DNA of 64,000 nt, taken from the NCBI RefSeq assembly GCF_030913635.1, contig NZ_CP133188.1, forward strand, positions 1 to 64,000, given 5' to 3'. Source of the DNA: Sedimentibacter sp. MB35-C1. Its GTDB lineage: Bacteria; Bacillota; Clostridia; Tissierellales; Sedimentibacteraceae. Each line of letters starts with the position of its first letter. The first letter of the stretch is position 1. Positions 20,824-29,732 of the stretch are shown here, piece after piece. The notes under the pieces are model-generated. The model was given only the letters and a program-made list of their open reading frames with translations. It was not told the origin of the DNA and did not search any database. The position numbers and the translations under genes are program-made.

Positions 20824-22176
20824 ATGAACAACTCTGGACAAAACAAAATGGCCTCCGGCTCAATGACAAAACTAATTGTTACCATGTCTCTTCCGCCTAT
20901 CGTTTCAATGTTTATTCAAGCTATGTACAACATAGTTGACAGCATCTTCGTTTCAAAGATAGGGATGGACGCATTAACCGCTGTTTCACTTGCATTTCCA
21001 ATGCAGCTTATTCTTGTAGCCTTATTTGTGGGAACGGGTGCTGGAGTTTCATCCCTGATATCAAGACGTTTAGGTGAAGGAAATCGCGATGCTGCAAGTA
21101 AGGCTGCAAGCCACGGTTTTATGGTAAGCCTTATATACTCTGTATTGATTGCTATAATAGGAATTTTTCTAACAGACTTCTTTATTCGATTGTTTACAGA
21201 CGATTCATTGCTTCAAGGGTTAACAGCTCAATATTTAAGAATTATATTAATTTTTTCCTTTTTTAATTTTATCTCCAATGCCGGAATTTCCATACTGCAG
21301 TCTACGGGAAATACAATGATGCCCATGGTTTCACAACTTGCAGGAGCTTTAACAAACATTATTCTTGATCCCATAATGATTTTCGGTTACTTTGGCATGC
21401 CTGCCTTGGGCGTATCGGGAGCGGCCTTAGCTACTATTATTGGTCAGCTTGTTTCATTTATTTTGATCGTTATAATGTTTAAGAAGGACAAGTCTCTTGA
21501 GATTAAGCTTAAGAATTTTAAATTTGAAAAGGCAATTTTAAAGGATATGTATATTGTGGCACTTCCTGCAATTATAATGCAGTCCCTTGCTTCCGTAATG
21601 GTAAGTGGATTAAACCTGATCCTGATAGCTTTCAGTGATGCCGCCGTTTCTGTGCTGGGCATATACTTCAAGCTGCAATCATTTATATTCATGCCTATTT
21701 TCGGAATGATGCAGGCGTTTAGAGCTATCCTCGGATACAATTTTGGTGCAAAAAATAAGGGCAGAGTCTTAAATGCATTAAAAATCACCCTTTTATTTTC
21801 TGTGTGCATCATGCTTGCAGGAACATTTATTTTTCAAATATTTACCGAGCAACTTCTCGGGATGTTTGACAGCAATGCTGAAATGATGTCCATAGGAACC
21901 AAAGCTTTAAGAATAATAAGCTTGACCTTCCCAGTCGCTGCCGTTGGGATTATAATAAGCACTTCGTTTCAGGCCTTTGGCAAGGGAATGCTCAGCCTTG
22001 TCATATCATTTACAAGACAGCTTTTAATACTGTTGCCTGCTGCATATGTGCTTTCAAAAATAAGCGGTTTAGATTTATTCTGGTATTCATTTACCCTTTC
22101 GGAAATATTATCAGTTCTAATAGCTGTACCAACAATGAGCATCTATCTAAAAAAAACATTTAGTTCCTGGAAGTGA
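20824..22176 (+). CDS. MATE family multidrug/cation antiporter
   Basis: Twelve predicted membrane segments in the NorM/DinF-like layout. Family features include the N-terminal VTMSLPPIVSMFIQAMYNIVD (in parts VTMSLPPIVSM, FIQAMYNIVD) and the repeated half beginning near residue 235. I start at ATG 20824 behind AAGGGAG; a longer frame from 20764 lacks a ribosome site. 450 aa. The stop codon touches the stop of the convergent GNAT gene, leaving no room for a terminator. Substrate unknown. Confidence 0.88.
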   Translation: MNNSGQNKMASGSMTKLIVTMSLPPIVSMFIQAMYNIVDSIFVSKIGMDALTAVSLAFPMQLILVALFVGTGAGVSSLISRRLGEGNRDAASKAASHGFMVSLIYSVLIAIIGIFLTDFFIRLFTDDSLLQGLTAQYLRIILIFSFFNFISNAGISILQSTGNTMMPMVSQLAGALTNIILDPIMIFGYFGMPALGVSGAALATIIGQLVSFILIVIMFKKDKSLEIKLKNFKFEKAILKDMYIVALPAIIMQSLASVMVSGLNLILIAFSDAAVSVLGIYFKLQSFIFMPIFGMMQAFRAILGYNFGAKNKGRVLNALKITLLFSVCIMLAGTFIFQIFTEQLLGMFDSNAEMMSIGTKALRIISLTFPVAAVGIIISTSFQAFGKGMLSLVISFTRQLLILLPAAYVLSKISGLDLFWYSFTLSEILSVLIAVPTMSIYLKKTFSSWK

Positions 22177-22731
22177 TTATATTCTATCGTTGTAAAACGC
22201 AAAGTGGATATGATCCTCCCACTTTCCGTTTATTTCCAAGTATCGTTTTGAGAAACCCTCTTGCTCGAACTCCAGCTTTTCCATCACTCTGAGCGACCTG
22301 CCATTTCTGGGCACAACATTTGCTTCTATCCTGTGAAGTCCGAAATTGTCAAACATAATTTCTACTGTTCTTTCAATGGCTTCCGTCATATATCCCTTGT
22401 TAATTTCATCTTTATCAAGTTTGTATCCCAAGAAGCAAGATTTGAAATTGCCCATAATTATATTGGAGTAGCAAACATTCCCTATTAATTTGTTGTCTTC
22501 CTTTTTAATTATCCAAAATCTCACCTGCAAATCATTCTTAAACAGGTTGTATTCGTTGTATAATTTTCTTTTATGATATGAAAGCGTATAAAAATCTCTG
22601 GGATGTGCAGGATCCCACTCATTTAGAAAATTATGATTTCTTTTGTAGTAATCAAGAACCTCCTGCGCGTACCTGGGCTTTAATATCCTTAAATATAATC
22701 TTTCTGAGTCGTATCTAGTCTGTTTGAACAT
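22177..22731 (-). CDS. GNAT acetyltransferase (RimJ/RimL-like)
   Basis: A 184-aa GNAT. The early ERLYLRILKPRYAQEVLDYY and the late HRIEANVVPRNGRSLRVMEKL (in part NGRSLRVMEKL) are typical of the RimJ/RimL/SpeG-like branch, with the acetyl-CoA region around YMTEAIERTVEIMF. The start at ATG 22731 follows AGGGAG; upstream codons to 22776 have none. It may acetylate ribosomal protein termini or small molecules; the target cannot be told from sequence. Confidence 0.85.
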   Translation of the reverse strand: MFKQTRYDSERLYLRILKPRYAQEVLDYYKRNHNFLNEWDPAHPRDFYTLSYHKRKLYNEYNLFKNDLQVRFWIIKKEDNKLIGNVCYSNIIMGNFKSCFLGYKLDKDEINKGYMTEAIERTVEIMFDNFGLHRIEANVVPRNGRSLRVMEKLEFEQEGFSKRYLEINGKWEDHIHFAFYNDRI

Positions 22732-22865
22732 TTTTATCTCCCTTGTAAATTTCAGTTCTAATTTTATAATTTGCAACTTAAATAGTCAACTTATTTTGCT
22801 TTACTATATATTTTTTTTATGTTAGTATAATACAGAATTCAATGAATTGGATGAAAGGGCAAAAA

Positions 22866-24026
22866 ATGATAACTAAAGGCAATAAGGTATTCTTGATATT
22901 TACTCTCTTTTACATATATTTTACGATGGCTCTGTTTGACAGTTCCCGAGGTAATTTCTTACCTTTTTTTATTAAGGAATTTAATATAAACAACACAATT
23001 ATGAGCTTAATATTAAGCTTATCCACATTGGGAAATATAATAGGGAGCTTTTTGGGCGGTCACTTTTGCGAAAAATACGGCCACAAAACAGTATACATAA
23101 TTGGGTCAGTCACCTCAACAATAGGCATATTAATTGCTCCGTTTACTCATAATGTATTTATGCTTGGACTTTTCTACTTTATATACGGTGTTGGACGTCA
23201 ATTCCTGTGTATAGGAATTGATTCAATGATTCCTGTTCTGTCTGTGGGGTTCGAGTCAATACTAATGAATATTACACATTTTATGTTTGGTTTAGGAAGC
23301 TTTGCTGGACAAAGTGTTTACGGAAGGTTACTATCCAACGGAATTTCATGGAGAATTATTTATTTTTACATAGGTATATTCTTTGTTATTACCGTAATAT
23401 TAACTTTAATGATCAAAACTCCTAGCATACAAATAAGCAGCGAGATATCATTCAATAGAAAAGGTATGTACAAAAATAATCTGATTTATATGTTTGTAGT
23501 AGCTCTTACTTTTGCACTGATAGCAGAAACTATTGTGCAAACATGGTTTATCAGCTATATGACAGATTCATACAGCCTAAGCCCTGCAGCTGCTGCAAAG
23601 TATGCTTCGATATTTTTCCTTTTATTTGCACTGGGGAGGCTTCTTGGAGGATTTATAATCAATAAAACTGGTACTTCACGAGGATTGAAACTGTTCCTTA
23701 TTGCAGCGGCAGTATTCATGCTTGTCGGGCTTCAGCTGAAGCGAGAAGGGCTTATTCTTGTAGCAGCATCAGGTATATTTATTTCCATCACTTTCCCTAC
23801 AATGATGGTACTAATCAGTTCAGCCTTCAGCCAAAACTCTTCATTTGCAATCGGGTTGATCGTCACATTAAGCAATATATTATTTTTAGTTTTATTTAAC
23901 ATAACAGGAGCATTAAATGACTTATTGGGATCATACGGCGCCTTTTACATGGCACCGATATCAATAATTTGCTGTCTGGGAATGCTCGTTGCTATAAGCA
24001 GAAAAACAAAGAATGAAAGTATTTAA
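22866..24026 (+). CDS. MFS transporter
   Basis: About 386 aa with twelve hydrophobic segments. The first loop has GSFLGGHFCEKYGHKTVY, matching the MFS G-x-x-x-D-R/K-x-G-x-R/K loop in position. I use ATG 22866 behind AAAGGG with a six-base spacer rather than upstream ATGs at 22842 and 22851. It ends 15 bases before asnA and is probably in the same transcript. Substrate unknown. Confidence 0.82.
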   Translation: MITKGNKVFLIFTLFYIYFTMALFDSSRGNFLPFFIKEFNINNTIMSLILSLSTLGNIIGSFLGGHFCEKYGHKTVYIIGSVTSTIGILIAPFTHNVFMLGLFYFIYGVGRQFLCIGIDSMIPVLSVGFESILMNITHFMFGLGSFAGQSVYGRLLSNGISWRIIYFYIGIFFVITVILTLMIKTPSIQISSEISFNRKGMYKNNLIYMFVVALTFALIAETIVQTWFISYMTDSYSLSPAAAAKYASIFFLLFALGRLLGGFIINKTGTSRGLKLFLIAAAVFMLVGLQLKREGLILVAASGIFISITFPTMMVLISSAFSQNSSFAIGLIVTLSNILFLVLFNITGALNDLLGSYGAFYMAPISIICCLGMLVAISRKTKNESI

Positions 24027-24041
24027 CATCGGAGGTTTTTT

Positions 24042-25055
24042 ATGTCATTAGAAAAATTATTGATTCCGGAAAGATACGTAAACAAGTTTTCTCTTCTGGA
24101 AACACAAATTGCAATTAAAAGAATAAAGGATTTTTTTGAAGCCGGGCTTGCAAAAAATCTTTCTCTCATTAGAGTATCCGCGCCTTTAATGGTTCGTCCA
24201 GAGTCAGGGCTTAATGATGATCTGAACGGGCACGAAAGAGCGGTGCGCTTCGACATGCTCGAGACAAAGTATGATGTTGAAATTGTTCAATCTCTTGCAA
24301 AATGGAAAAGGATGGCTCTTGGAAGCTACAGCTTTGATACATACACAGGACTTTATACAGATATGAACGCAATCAGACGCGATGAAGAGTTAGATAATAT
24401 CCACTCTATCTACGTTGACCAATGGGACTGGGAAAAAGTAATAAAGAAGGAAGACCGAACAAAGGAAACTTTGATGGCAGTTGTAAACCAAATATACGGC
24501 GCATTTAAATCAACAGAAATCTACTTGAGAAGTCTATATCCATTTTTAAGGAATGAGCTTCCTGAGCAAATTCATTTCATGACGACAGAGGAGCTTCTTC
24601 AACTCTATCCTGATAAAACACCTAAGGAACGTGAATATCTGATTACAAAGGACAAGAAAGCTGTATTCCTAATGGAAGTCGGCAAAAAACTTTCTGACGG
24701 AACTGTCCATGACGGACGCGCTGCAGACTATGATGACTGGTCACTGAACGGAGATATACTATTTTATTTCTCTACTCTGGATATTGCTTTAGAACTTTCT
24801 TCCATGGGCATAAGAGTAGATAAGAATGCACTTATGAGCCAGCTTGAGGAAAAGGATCAGATGTACAAAGCCGAATATCCATTCCACCAGGATATTATAA
24901 ATGAAAAAGTTCCTTTCACAATTGGAGGCGGTATCGGACAATCAAGAATATGCATGTTTTTCCTACAAAAGGCGCATATTGGAGAAGTTCAGGCTTCCGT
25001 TTGGTCCGAAGAAATGAAGGATGTATGTAGAAAAAACGGAATACACCTTTTATAA
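24042..25055 (+). CDS. asnA: aspartate-ammonia ligase (asparagine synthetase A)
   Basis: ATP-dependent, ammonia-using asparagine synthesis; fold related to class II tRNA synthetases. Conserved features: FFEAGLAKNLSLIRVSAPL, GLNDDLNGHERAVRFDM, WKRMALGSYSF, the DDWSLNGDILF region and the C-terminal IGGGIGQSRICMFFLQKAHIGEV (in part GGGIGQSRICMFFL). 337 aa is standard. RBS GGAGG. Use of free ammonia suits an amino-acid-fermenting anaerobe. Confidence 0.96.
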   Translation: MSLEKLLIPERYVNKFSLLETQIAIKRIKDFFEAGLAKNLSLIRVSAPLMVRPESGLNDDLNGHERAVRFDMLETKYDVEIVQSLAKWKRMALGSYSFDTYTGLYTDMNAIRRDEELDNIHSIYVDQWDWEKVIKKEDRTKETLMAVVNQIYGAFKSTEIYLRSLYPFLRNELPEQIHFMTTEELLQLYPDKTPKEREYLITKDKKAVFLMEVGKKLSDGTVHDGRAADYDDWSLNGDILFYFSTLDIALELSSMGIRVDKNALMSQLEEKDQMYKAEYPFHQDIINEKVPFTIGGGIGQSRICMFFLQKAHIGEVQASVWSEEMKDVCRKNGIHLL

Positions 25056-25074
25056 CAACCATTTAAACAAACCG

Positions 25075-25112
25075 AGGCTGCATGTGACTATCACAGATGC
25101 AGCCTTCTTTTT
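25075..25112. terminator. terminator after asnA
   Basis: AGGCTGCAT (25075-25083) pairs with ATGCAGCCT (25097-25105), with an inner GTGA/TCAC stem and TTCTTTTT on the plus side. Its right arm overlaps the 3' end of the convergent zinc-ribbon gene. Confidence 0.85.
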
Positions 25113-25753
25113 ATCTCCGCATGGAGCCTTTTTTCTTCAAAGATGAGTATTGTTGACAATGATATTATGCTTGTAACTATACATATAAGCGAAGGATACA
25201 ATGCAGTCAATCCTCCCGTAAATATAAATATTATCTGAACCAAGCCGAATAAACCGTCTATTATTATATACAATATATAATCCTCAACGTAAAGCTTGCG
25301 TACTTTTGATATTATAGCCATTGAAATCATTGCAAAACAGCATACGAATGGAATAACATACGTAATTGACCATCCCTTCCAGGCTGTTAAAAAGTCCCAT
25401 ATAACTACTATTACAGAAATAATCATTACCTGGTAAACAATATTTTTTGGAATATTATTTCGCTTGTTTATGGCTGATATCATGCTTGCCCAAACCGAGC
25501 CCAGGCCTCCGAGAATAAATATCGACCACGCCCCGCTCCGCGGTAACAAAATATTTATAGCTACAGAAACAGATGCGATTACAATTGAAACAAGAAGCAT
25601 TATTTTAAAAAACAGGCCATGCTCCTTGTATACAAATGAAATAGCCGGAAACACCTCATCGCTGTGCTTATCTCCATTGAGCGTTGCCTGACAGAGAGGG
25701 CATTTTCTCCTGTTTCCTTTCACATTTATCTTGCAATTATTACAATATTTCAA
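25091..25753 (-). CDS. zinc-ribbon membrane protein (DUF6320-like)
   Basis: The N-terminus is a rubredoxin-like zinc ribbon (YCNNCKINVKGNRRKCPLCQ), then about six hydrophobic segments fill the rest of 220 aa. Its function is unknown. It is the last gene of a three-gene operon: 11 bases after the acyltransferase-like gene, which directly abuts the esterase gene. The ribbon would lie on the cytoplasmic side if the first hydrophobic segment is a normal signal anchor; I infer a role in assembling or regulating the other two at the membrane. Confidence 0.75.
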   Translation of the reverse strand: MKYCNNCKINVKGNRRKCPLCQATLNGDKHSDEVFPAISFVYKEHGLFFKIMLLVSIVIASVSVAINILLPRSGAWSIFILGGLGSVWASMISAINKRNNIPKNIVYQVMIISVIVVIWDFLTAWKGWSITYVIPFVCCFAMISMAIISKVRKLYVEDYILYIIIDGLFGLVQIIFIFTGGLTALYPSLICIVTSIISLSTILIFEEKRLHAEIKRRLHL

Positions 25754-25764
25754 TGGCTCACCTT

Positions 25765-27036
25765 CTATTCCTCGTGTACTATGTTTGATTCTATGGTTAC
25801 GGGAATGTCCATATCCGTTAGAGTTTTAAAAAATCTTCTCTGCACCTCAGTACTGACAAATGCAGACGTAAAACTGATTCTGAACTTATTCTCAAAAGAG
25901 CATGCACATGCCTGCAGCTTATTTGTGCTTACAAATATATCGAAGGAAGATATGAAAGGTCTGATATCCTCCGGCATACTTACAATTCCCACATTTGACA
26001 AGGTTGAAGTGTAGCTTCTGTCTACTATGCTGTTTGCAATTTTCAACGCAATGTCCTTTATAGAAAGAGGAATTGCGCGAAGAATAAAGTTATGCTCCAA
26101 TGATGAAAGCATGTTTATTCTCCTGCCTAAAGTTTCAGGAGTTAGGTTTTCTCTGAAACTTTGCTTAAGGTGTTCTATTACATCAGGCAATTCTCCGCTC
26201 CCTGCAGAAAAATTATAATCCACATTTATTACACCAAAAAAGTTTCTGGCTGTATGAGAATAATAGTAGTTTCTCAAATTAACCGGTATGCTTAAAACAA
26301 CAGGTCTCTCCTTAAGTCTGACAGGTATTTCCTCATTGATTGCACACATGAGGATTGCAGCAAGAAAAATTGTCATGGAAGTGTTATATTCCTTTACCTT
26401 TGCCAGCAATAAATCAACCGGAATAACCCCTTCTATAACGCTGATTCTGTACTCTGGTATCTTGGATCCTCGAAGTTTAAAAGCCTTCTTCCCTTTTTTC
26501 TTCTCATTGCCGACTTCCCCCGAATAATATCTCTGAAAGCTGTCATCCATTTTCTGTGTCTTTGATGACTCAATATCCAGCACAGGTACTTTATCTCGAA
26601 ATTTATGTTCATGCTTGATAGTAATATAATGGAAAACCAAAGTTTTTAAAAACTGCAAAGCACCGGCTCCGTCTGACAGGGCATGGTAAACTTCAAAGCT
26701 TATTCTTTTTTTATAATACATGACTCTGAAAAGCAATGTTTTATTATTTTTATCATAAAGAGTCGTGCATGGAGGAAGGTGTTCTTCCGTTACAACAGCT
26801 TTAAAATGGCTTCGCTCAAAATAATACCAGAACAGTCCGCTCTTAATTACAGATTTATATAGTGGATACGCATCTACTGTTATGTCCAACGCCCTTTGCA
26901 AAACATTTTTATCTACATTCTCATACAGTTCACACGCAAATCTAAAAACCTTCGTATCGCTGCTCTTGCTGTTTGGCGGAAATATCTTTGCCGCATTATC
27001 TAATTTACTCCATTCTGATATTTTTTTTCTTTTCAA
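25765..27036 (-). CDS. condensation-domain / alcohol acyltransferase-like protein
   Basis: A 423-aa stand-alone member of the CoA-dependent acyltransferase/condensation fold (PapA5, BAHD, NRPS C-domain relatives). The catalytic pattern HxxxDG is seen as VYHALSDGAGA, and the second-half VLSIPVNLRNYY with RNFFGVINVDYNF matches the bridging region. No NRPS or PKS module is near, so it is not part of an assembly line; it probably moves an acyl group to an alcohol or amine. Stop and start of neighbours nearly touch, so it is made with the esterase and the membrane protein. Confidence 0.75.
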   Translation of the reverse strand: MKRKKISEWSKLDNAAKIFPPNSKSSDTKVFRFACELYENVDKNVLQRALDITVDAYPLYKSVIKSGLFWYYFERSHFKAVVTEEHLPPCTTLYDKNNKTLLFRVMYYKKRISFEVYHALSDGAGALQFLKTLVFHYITIKHEHKFRDKVPVLDIESSKTQKMDDSFQRYYSGEVGNEKKKGKKAFKLRGSKIPEYRISVIEGVIPVDLLLAKVKEYNTSMTIFLAAILMCAINEEIPVRLKERPVVLSIPVNLRNYYYSHTARNFFGVINVDYNFSAGSGELPDVIEHLKQSFRENLTPETLGRRINMLSSLEHNFILRAIPLSIKDIALKIANSIVDRSYTSTLSNVGIVSMPEDIRPFISSFDIFVSTNKLQACACSFENKFRISFTSAFVSTEVQRRFFKTLTDMDIPVTIESNIVHEE

Positions 27037-27960
27037 TTATTTCACCTCGTAGCTTGAAAGAAAAGTGTTAATTATCTCATAACACAGCCTGACCTGCGGA
27101 AATCTCGGAGGAAGGGCAAAAAAGCCGTGCAGACCGTCTTTAATTCTGAATATCTCCACATTGTTTCCTGCAGCTCTTAATTTTTTCCCGTATTGCTCCC
27201 CTTCATCTCTCAGAGGGCAAAACTCCGCTGTTATTATCAGGGTATCAGGCTGGCCCTTAAGATCTTCTGCCAGCAAAGGAGCAAAATACTTACTGTTTCT
27301 GTCCTCTTCACTGCTTTTGTACAGGTCCATGTAATCACAGATTTTTTTTGACGTGAGCAAATACTCCTTTCCGTAATCATGAACTGATTGGAACGGTGTT
27401 TTTTCACTATGGTCGTTATACGTTGCCGGATAAATCAATATCTGCCTTTTAATTTTAAATTCATTTCTTTCTTTTGCCAGCAGCGACAACGCGGCAGCCA
27501 GGTTACCTCCCGCACTATCTCCTATTATTGTAACCTCTTTTTCATTAATTACTTTGTTAGAAATAAATGCTTTCGCAACATTATAACAATCCTCAAGCCC
27601 GGCAGGAAACGGGTTCTCAGGTGCCAACCTGTAGTCTACGGAAACAACCTTGTGACCTGTCAGTTTTGCCATATTTACGCAAACCTTACTATAGCTGTCT
27701 ATGTTTCCTACTACCCATCCGCCACCGTGAAAAAAAAGCAACACAGGATAATTACCTTTATCTCCCGGAGCATATATTCTGATAGGAATGCTGTGGTTTC
27801 CCGAATCAATTGAGCAATCCCATGTATTGAAAGGCGGTTTTAAATAATTTCTGTGGGCAAGATTCACAAAATTTCTATGAAGAAGATAGTTCTTCTTAAT
27901 ATCAATATCTCTGTATGTTATTGCCTTTAGTGCAGCTCTGACGACCTTATTTATAGCCAT
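27037..27960 (-). CDS. alpha/beta-hydrolase, hormone-sensitive-lipase family esterase
   Basis: All HSL-family motifs are present: oxyanion-hole FFHGGGWVVG, nucleophile elbow IIGDSAGGNLAAA, catalytic Asp in AEFCPLRDEGE, and His in DGLHGFFAL. 307 aa, no signal peptide, so a cytosolic carboxylesterase. It is the first gene of a tightly packed trio with an acyltransferase-like and a zinc-ribbon membrane protein; the start of the next gene follows its stop without a gap. A joint acyl-transfer/hydrolysis role on a lipid or secondary metabolite is inferred. Confidence 0.88.
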   Translation of the reverse strand: MAINKVVRAALKAITYRDIDIKKNYLLHRNFVNLAHRNYLKPPFNTWDCSIDSGNHSIPIRIYAPGDKGNYPVLLFFHGGGWVVGNIDSYSKVCVNMAKLTGHKVVSVDYRLAPENPFPAGLEDCYNVAKAFISNKVINEKEVTIIGDSAGGNLAAALSLLAKERNEFKIKRQILIYPATYNDHSEKTPFQSVHDYGKEYLLTSKKICDYMDLYKSSEEDRNSKYFAPLLAEDLKGQPDTLIITAEFCPLRDEGEQYGKKLRAAGNNVEIFRIKDGLHGFFALPPRFPQVRLCYEIINTFLSSYEVK

Positions 27961-28053
27961 GATTACCTCACTGTTTAGTTTACACCATTATATATATAAA
28001 AATTACACGTGTCCATAATTTTATTTATTCTTTAAAATCAAGCGCTTTTTTTG

Positions 28054-28081
28054 TTGACAATTATTAGTATTACGTTAAAAT
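28054..28081 (+). promoter_or_regulatory. rubredoxin promoter
   Basis: TTGACA, 16 bases, TAAAAT, about 30 bases before the ribosome site of the rubredoxin gene. Confidence 0.7.
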
Positions 28082-28112
28082 AATAGTAAGTACAATTTTA
28101 AGGAGGAAAATT

Positions 28113-28271
28113 ATGCAAAAATATGTTTGTGACGCTTGCGGTTATGTATATGATCCAGCTGAAGGAGATCCGGATAACGGTATAGCTCCAGGAACTTCAT
28201 TTAATGATTTGCCAGAAGATTGGGTTTGCCCTCTTTGCGGAGTCGGAAAAGATCAATTTTCACCGGAATAA
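28113..28271 (+). CDS. rubredoxin
   Basis: A 52-aa one-iron electron carrier ([15 protein letters not shown]...). Iron ligands are CDAC and CPLC, with the typical [18 protein letters not shown] core (in part [14 protein letters not shown]). RBS AAGGAGG. It is a single-gene unit with its own promoter and terminator. In anaerobes rubredoxin feeds electrons to flavodiiron proteins such as the FprA encoded at 36-37 kb, and to peroxide- or superoxide-reducing systems; the pairing here is inferred. Confidence 0.97.
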   Translation: MQKYVCDACGYVYDPAEGDPDNGIAPGTSFNDLPEDWVCPLCGVGKDQFSPE

Positions 28272-28282
28272 AATTTAGTATA

Positions 28283-28323
28283 AAAGGGGATTGCAGCATC
28301 TTAATTTTTGCCACAATCCCTTT
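28283..28323 (+). terminator. rubredoxin terminator
   Basis: AAAGG-GATTG pairs with CAATCCCTTT with a 20-base loop that is T-rich. Confidence 0.5.
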
Positions 28324-28357
28324 ATCCTTAAACGAAGACTCTTTCGCATGAAAAGCT

Positions 28358-29599
28358 TTAATTTTGCACGCTATTTCTACCAGGAAGTATTATATTATAA
28401 ATTAATATTAAAACAATTGATACAATTAACATAAAAATATATGAATAGTTGTAACTTCCTGTCATGTCAAATACCACACCGTTTATTATCGGAGCGGCCA
28501 CTCCCCCTATGCTGCTTGCTGCACAAAACAATCCATAAATGTTGCTGAAATCTTTTTGTCCGTATAATTTGTCTGTTATGATGGGAAATGCAATTGTTGA
28601 AAACGCACTTCCAAATCCAGTTCCTAAAACAATGAAAATCAAAAATATTCTATACTTGGCAAACAGCAGACCAACAAGTCCTACCACATTTAACAAAATA
28701 GATAGTATAGAAGATGTTCTTACCCCGAATCTGTCAAACATCCTGCCCAGAGCCAATTTACTTACTGCTAATACTCCCATAGTTAATGCTGTAATATTTG
28801 CACTGGTTGTTAAGGAATATCCTGAATCGCTCATGTGAGGAGATATTGTAAAAAATGTTGTAGCCATTCCAATGCTTCCGGCGATAAAACAGATCATTAA
28901 AATCCAAAATTTATATGTTTTTCTTGCCTCTTGAAGTGTTATTCCATCATCGTAATCCATAATCTGAGATTTATTTTCTTTATAATATGATGATTCTGTA
29001 TATACGTCTCTGGGATGAATCTCTATAATTAAAAACACGCATGGTATTATTACTATTCCCATTATAACAGCCAAAGCCATATAGGCGAATCTAAACCCAT
29101 AAGATTCCATCAAAATGCCAGCTAATGCATTAAACAGCATTCCTCCCACTCCGCTTCCCATAAATGCAAAGCCTATGGCCAGCCCCTTTTTATCGCTGAA
29201 CCAGTTGTTAATAATAAGAGAGAGAGGAAGTGTTGTTAAAAATGCTGCGGATACACTTGCAACTATTGTTATTGCATAAAATTCAAACAGCGAGTCAGCT
29301 AAGGAATACATAAAATATGATACGGAAATAACTACCGATGATACCCTCATTAATCGTTTAATATTAATTTTTGAAAATATTTTGCCTGATACAACAGATA
29401 TAATTGTCTGAGAGAACATAGACAATGTAACTATTGCACTGACATAAGAACGTTTAAAACCAAATTCATCGCTTATTGGCTTGACAAATATACTTGCACA
29501 GTTAAAAATAATCGCCCATGCAGTAGCCATAATTAAAAACCCAGCGAGTACGATTATCCATCCATAGTATACTTTAGTTTTTAAAAGCAGTTTTTTCAT
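28358..29599 (-). CDS. MFS transporter, oxalate/formate antiporter (OFA)-like
   Basis: Twelve hydrophobic segments; the start YYGWIIVLAGFLIM and the acidic central loop (EIHPRDVYTESSYY) resemble OFA-family carriers of monocarboxylates, and LALGRMFDRFGVR matches the second MFS loop. ATG 29599 follows AAAGGAG at a good distance; the codons to 29608 overlap that site. 413 aa. A role in organic-acid exchange is plausible but unproven. Confidence 0.82.
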   Translation of the reverse strand: MKKLLLKTKVYYGWIIVLAGFLIMATAWAIIFNCASIFVKPISDEFGFKRSYVSAIVTLSMFSQTIISVVSGKIFSKINIKRLMRVSSVVISVSYFMYSLADSLFEFYAITIVASVSAAFLTTLPLSLIINNWFSDKKGLAIGFAFMGSGVGGMLFNALAGILMESYGFRFAYMALAVIMGIVIIPCVFLIIEIHPRDVYTESSYYKENKSQIMDYDDGITLQEARKTYKFWILMICFIAGSIGMATTFFTISPHMSDSGYSLTTSANITALTMGVLAVSKLALGRMFDRFGVRTSSILSILLNVVGLVGLLFAKYRIFLIFIVLGTGFGSAFSTIAFPIITDKLYGQKDFSNIYGLFCAASSIGGVAAPIINGVVFDMTGSYNYSYIFMLIVSIVLILIYNIILPGRNSVQN

Positions 29600-29631
29600 T
29601 ATTAGCATACTCCTTTAGTTGCCAGTCATCT

Positions 29632-29680
29632 TAAAAGGGTTATCTCCTATTAGGAACTAATCTCCATTTAAGATAACCCT
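29632..29680 (-). terminator. terminator after mnmA
   Basis: AGGGTTATCT (29636-29645) and AGATAACCCT (29671-29680) form a 10-bp perfect stem followed by TTTT on the minus strand. Confidence 0.7.
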
Positions 29681-29732
29681 GTCATACTTTTTTAAATATT
29701 TTATTTTGCAATACACTGCCGTTTTAACAATA

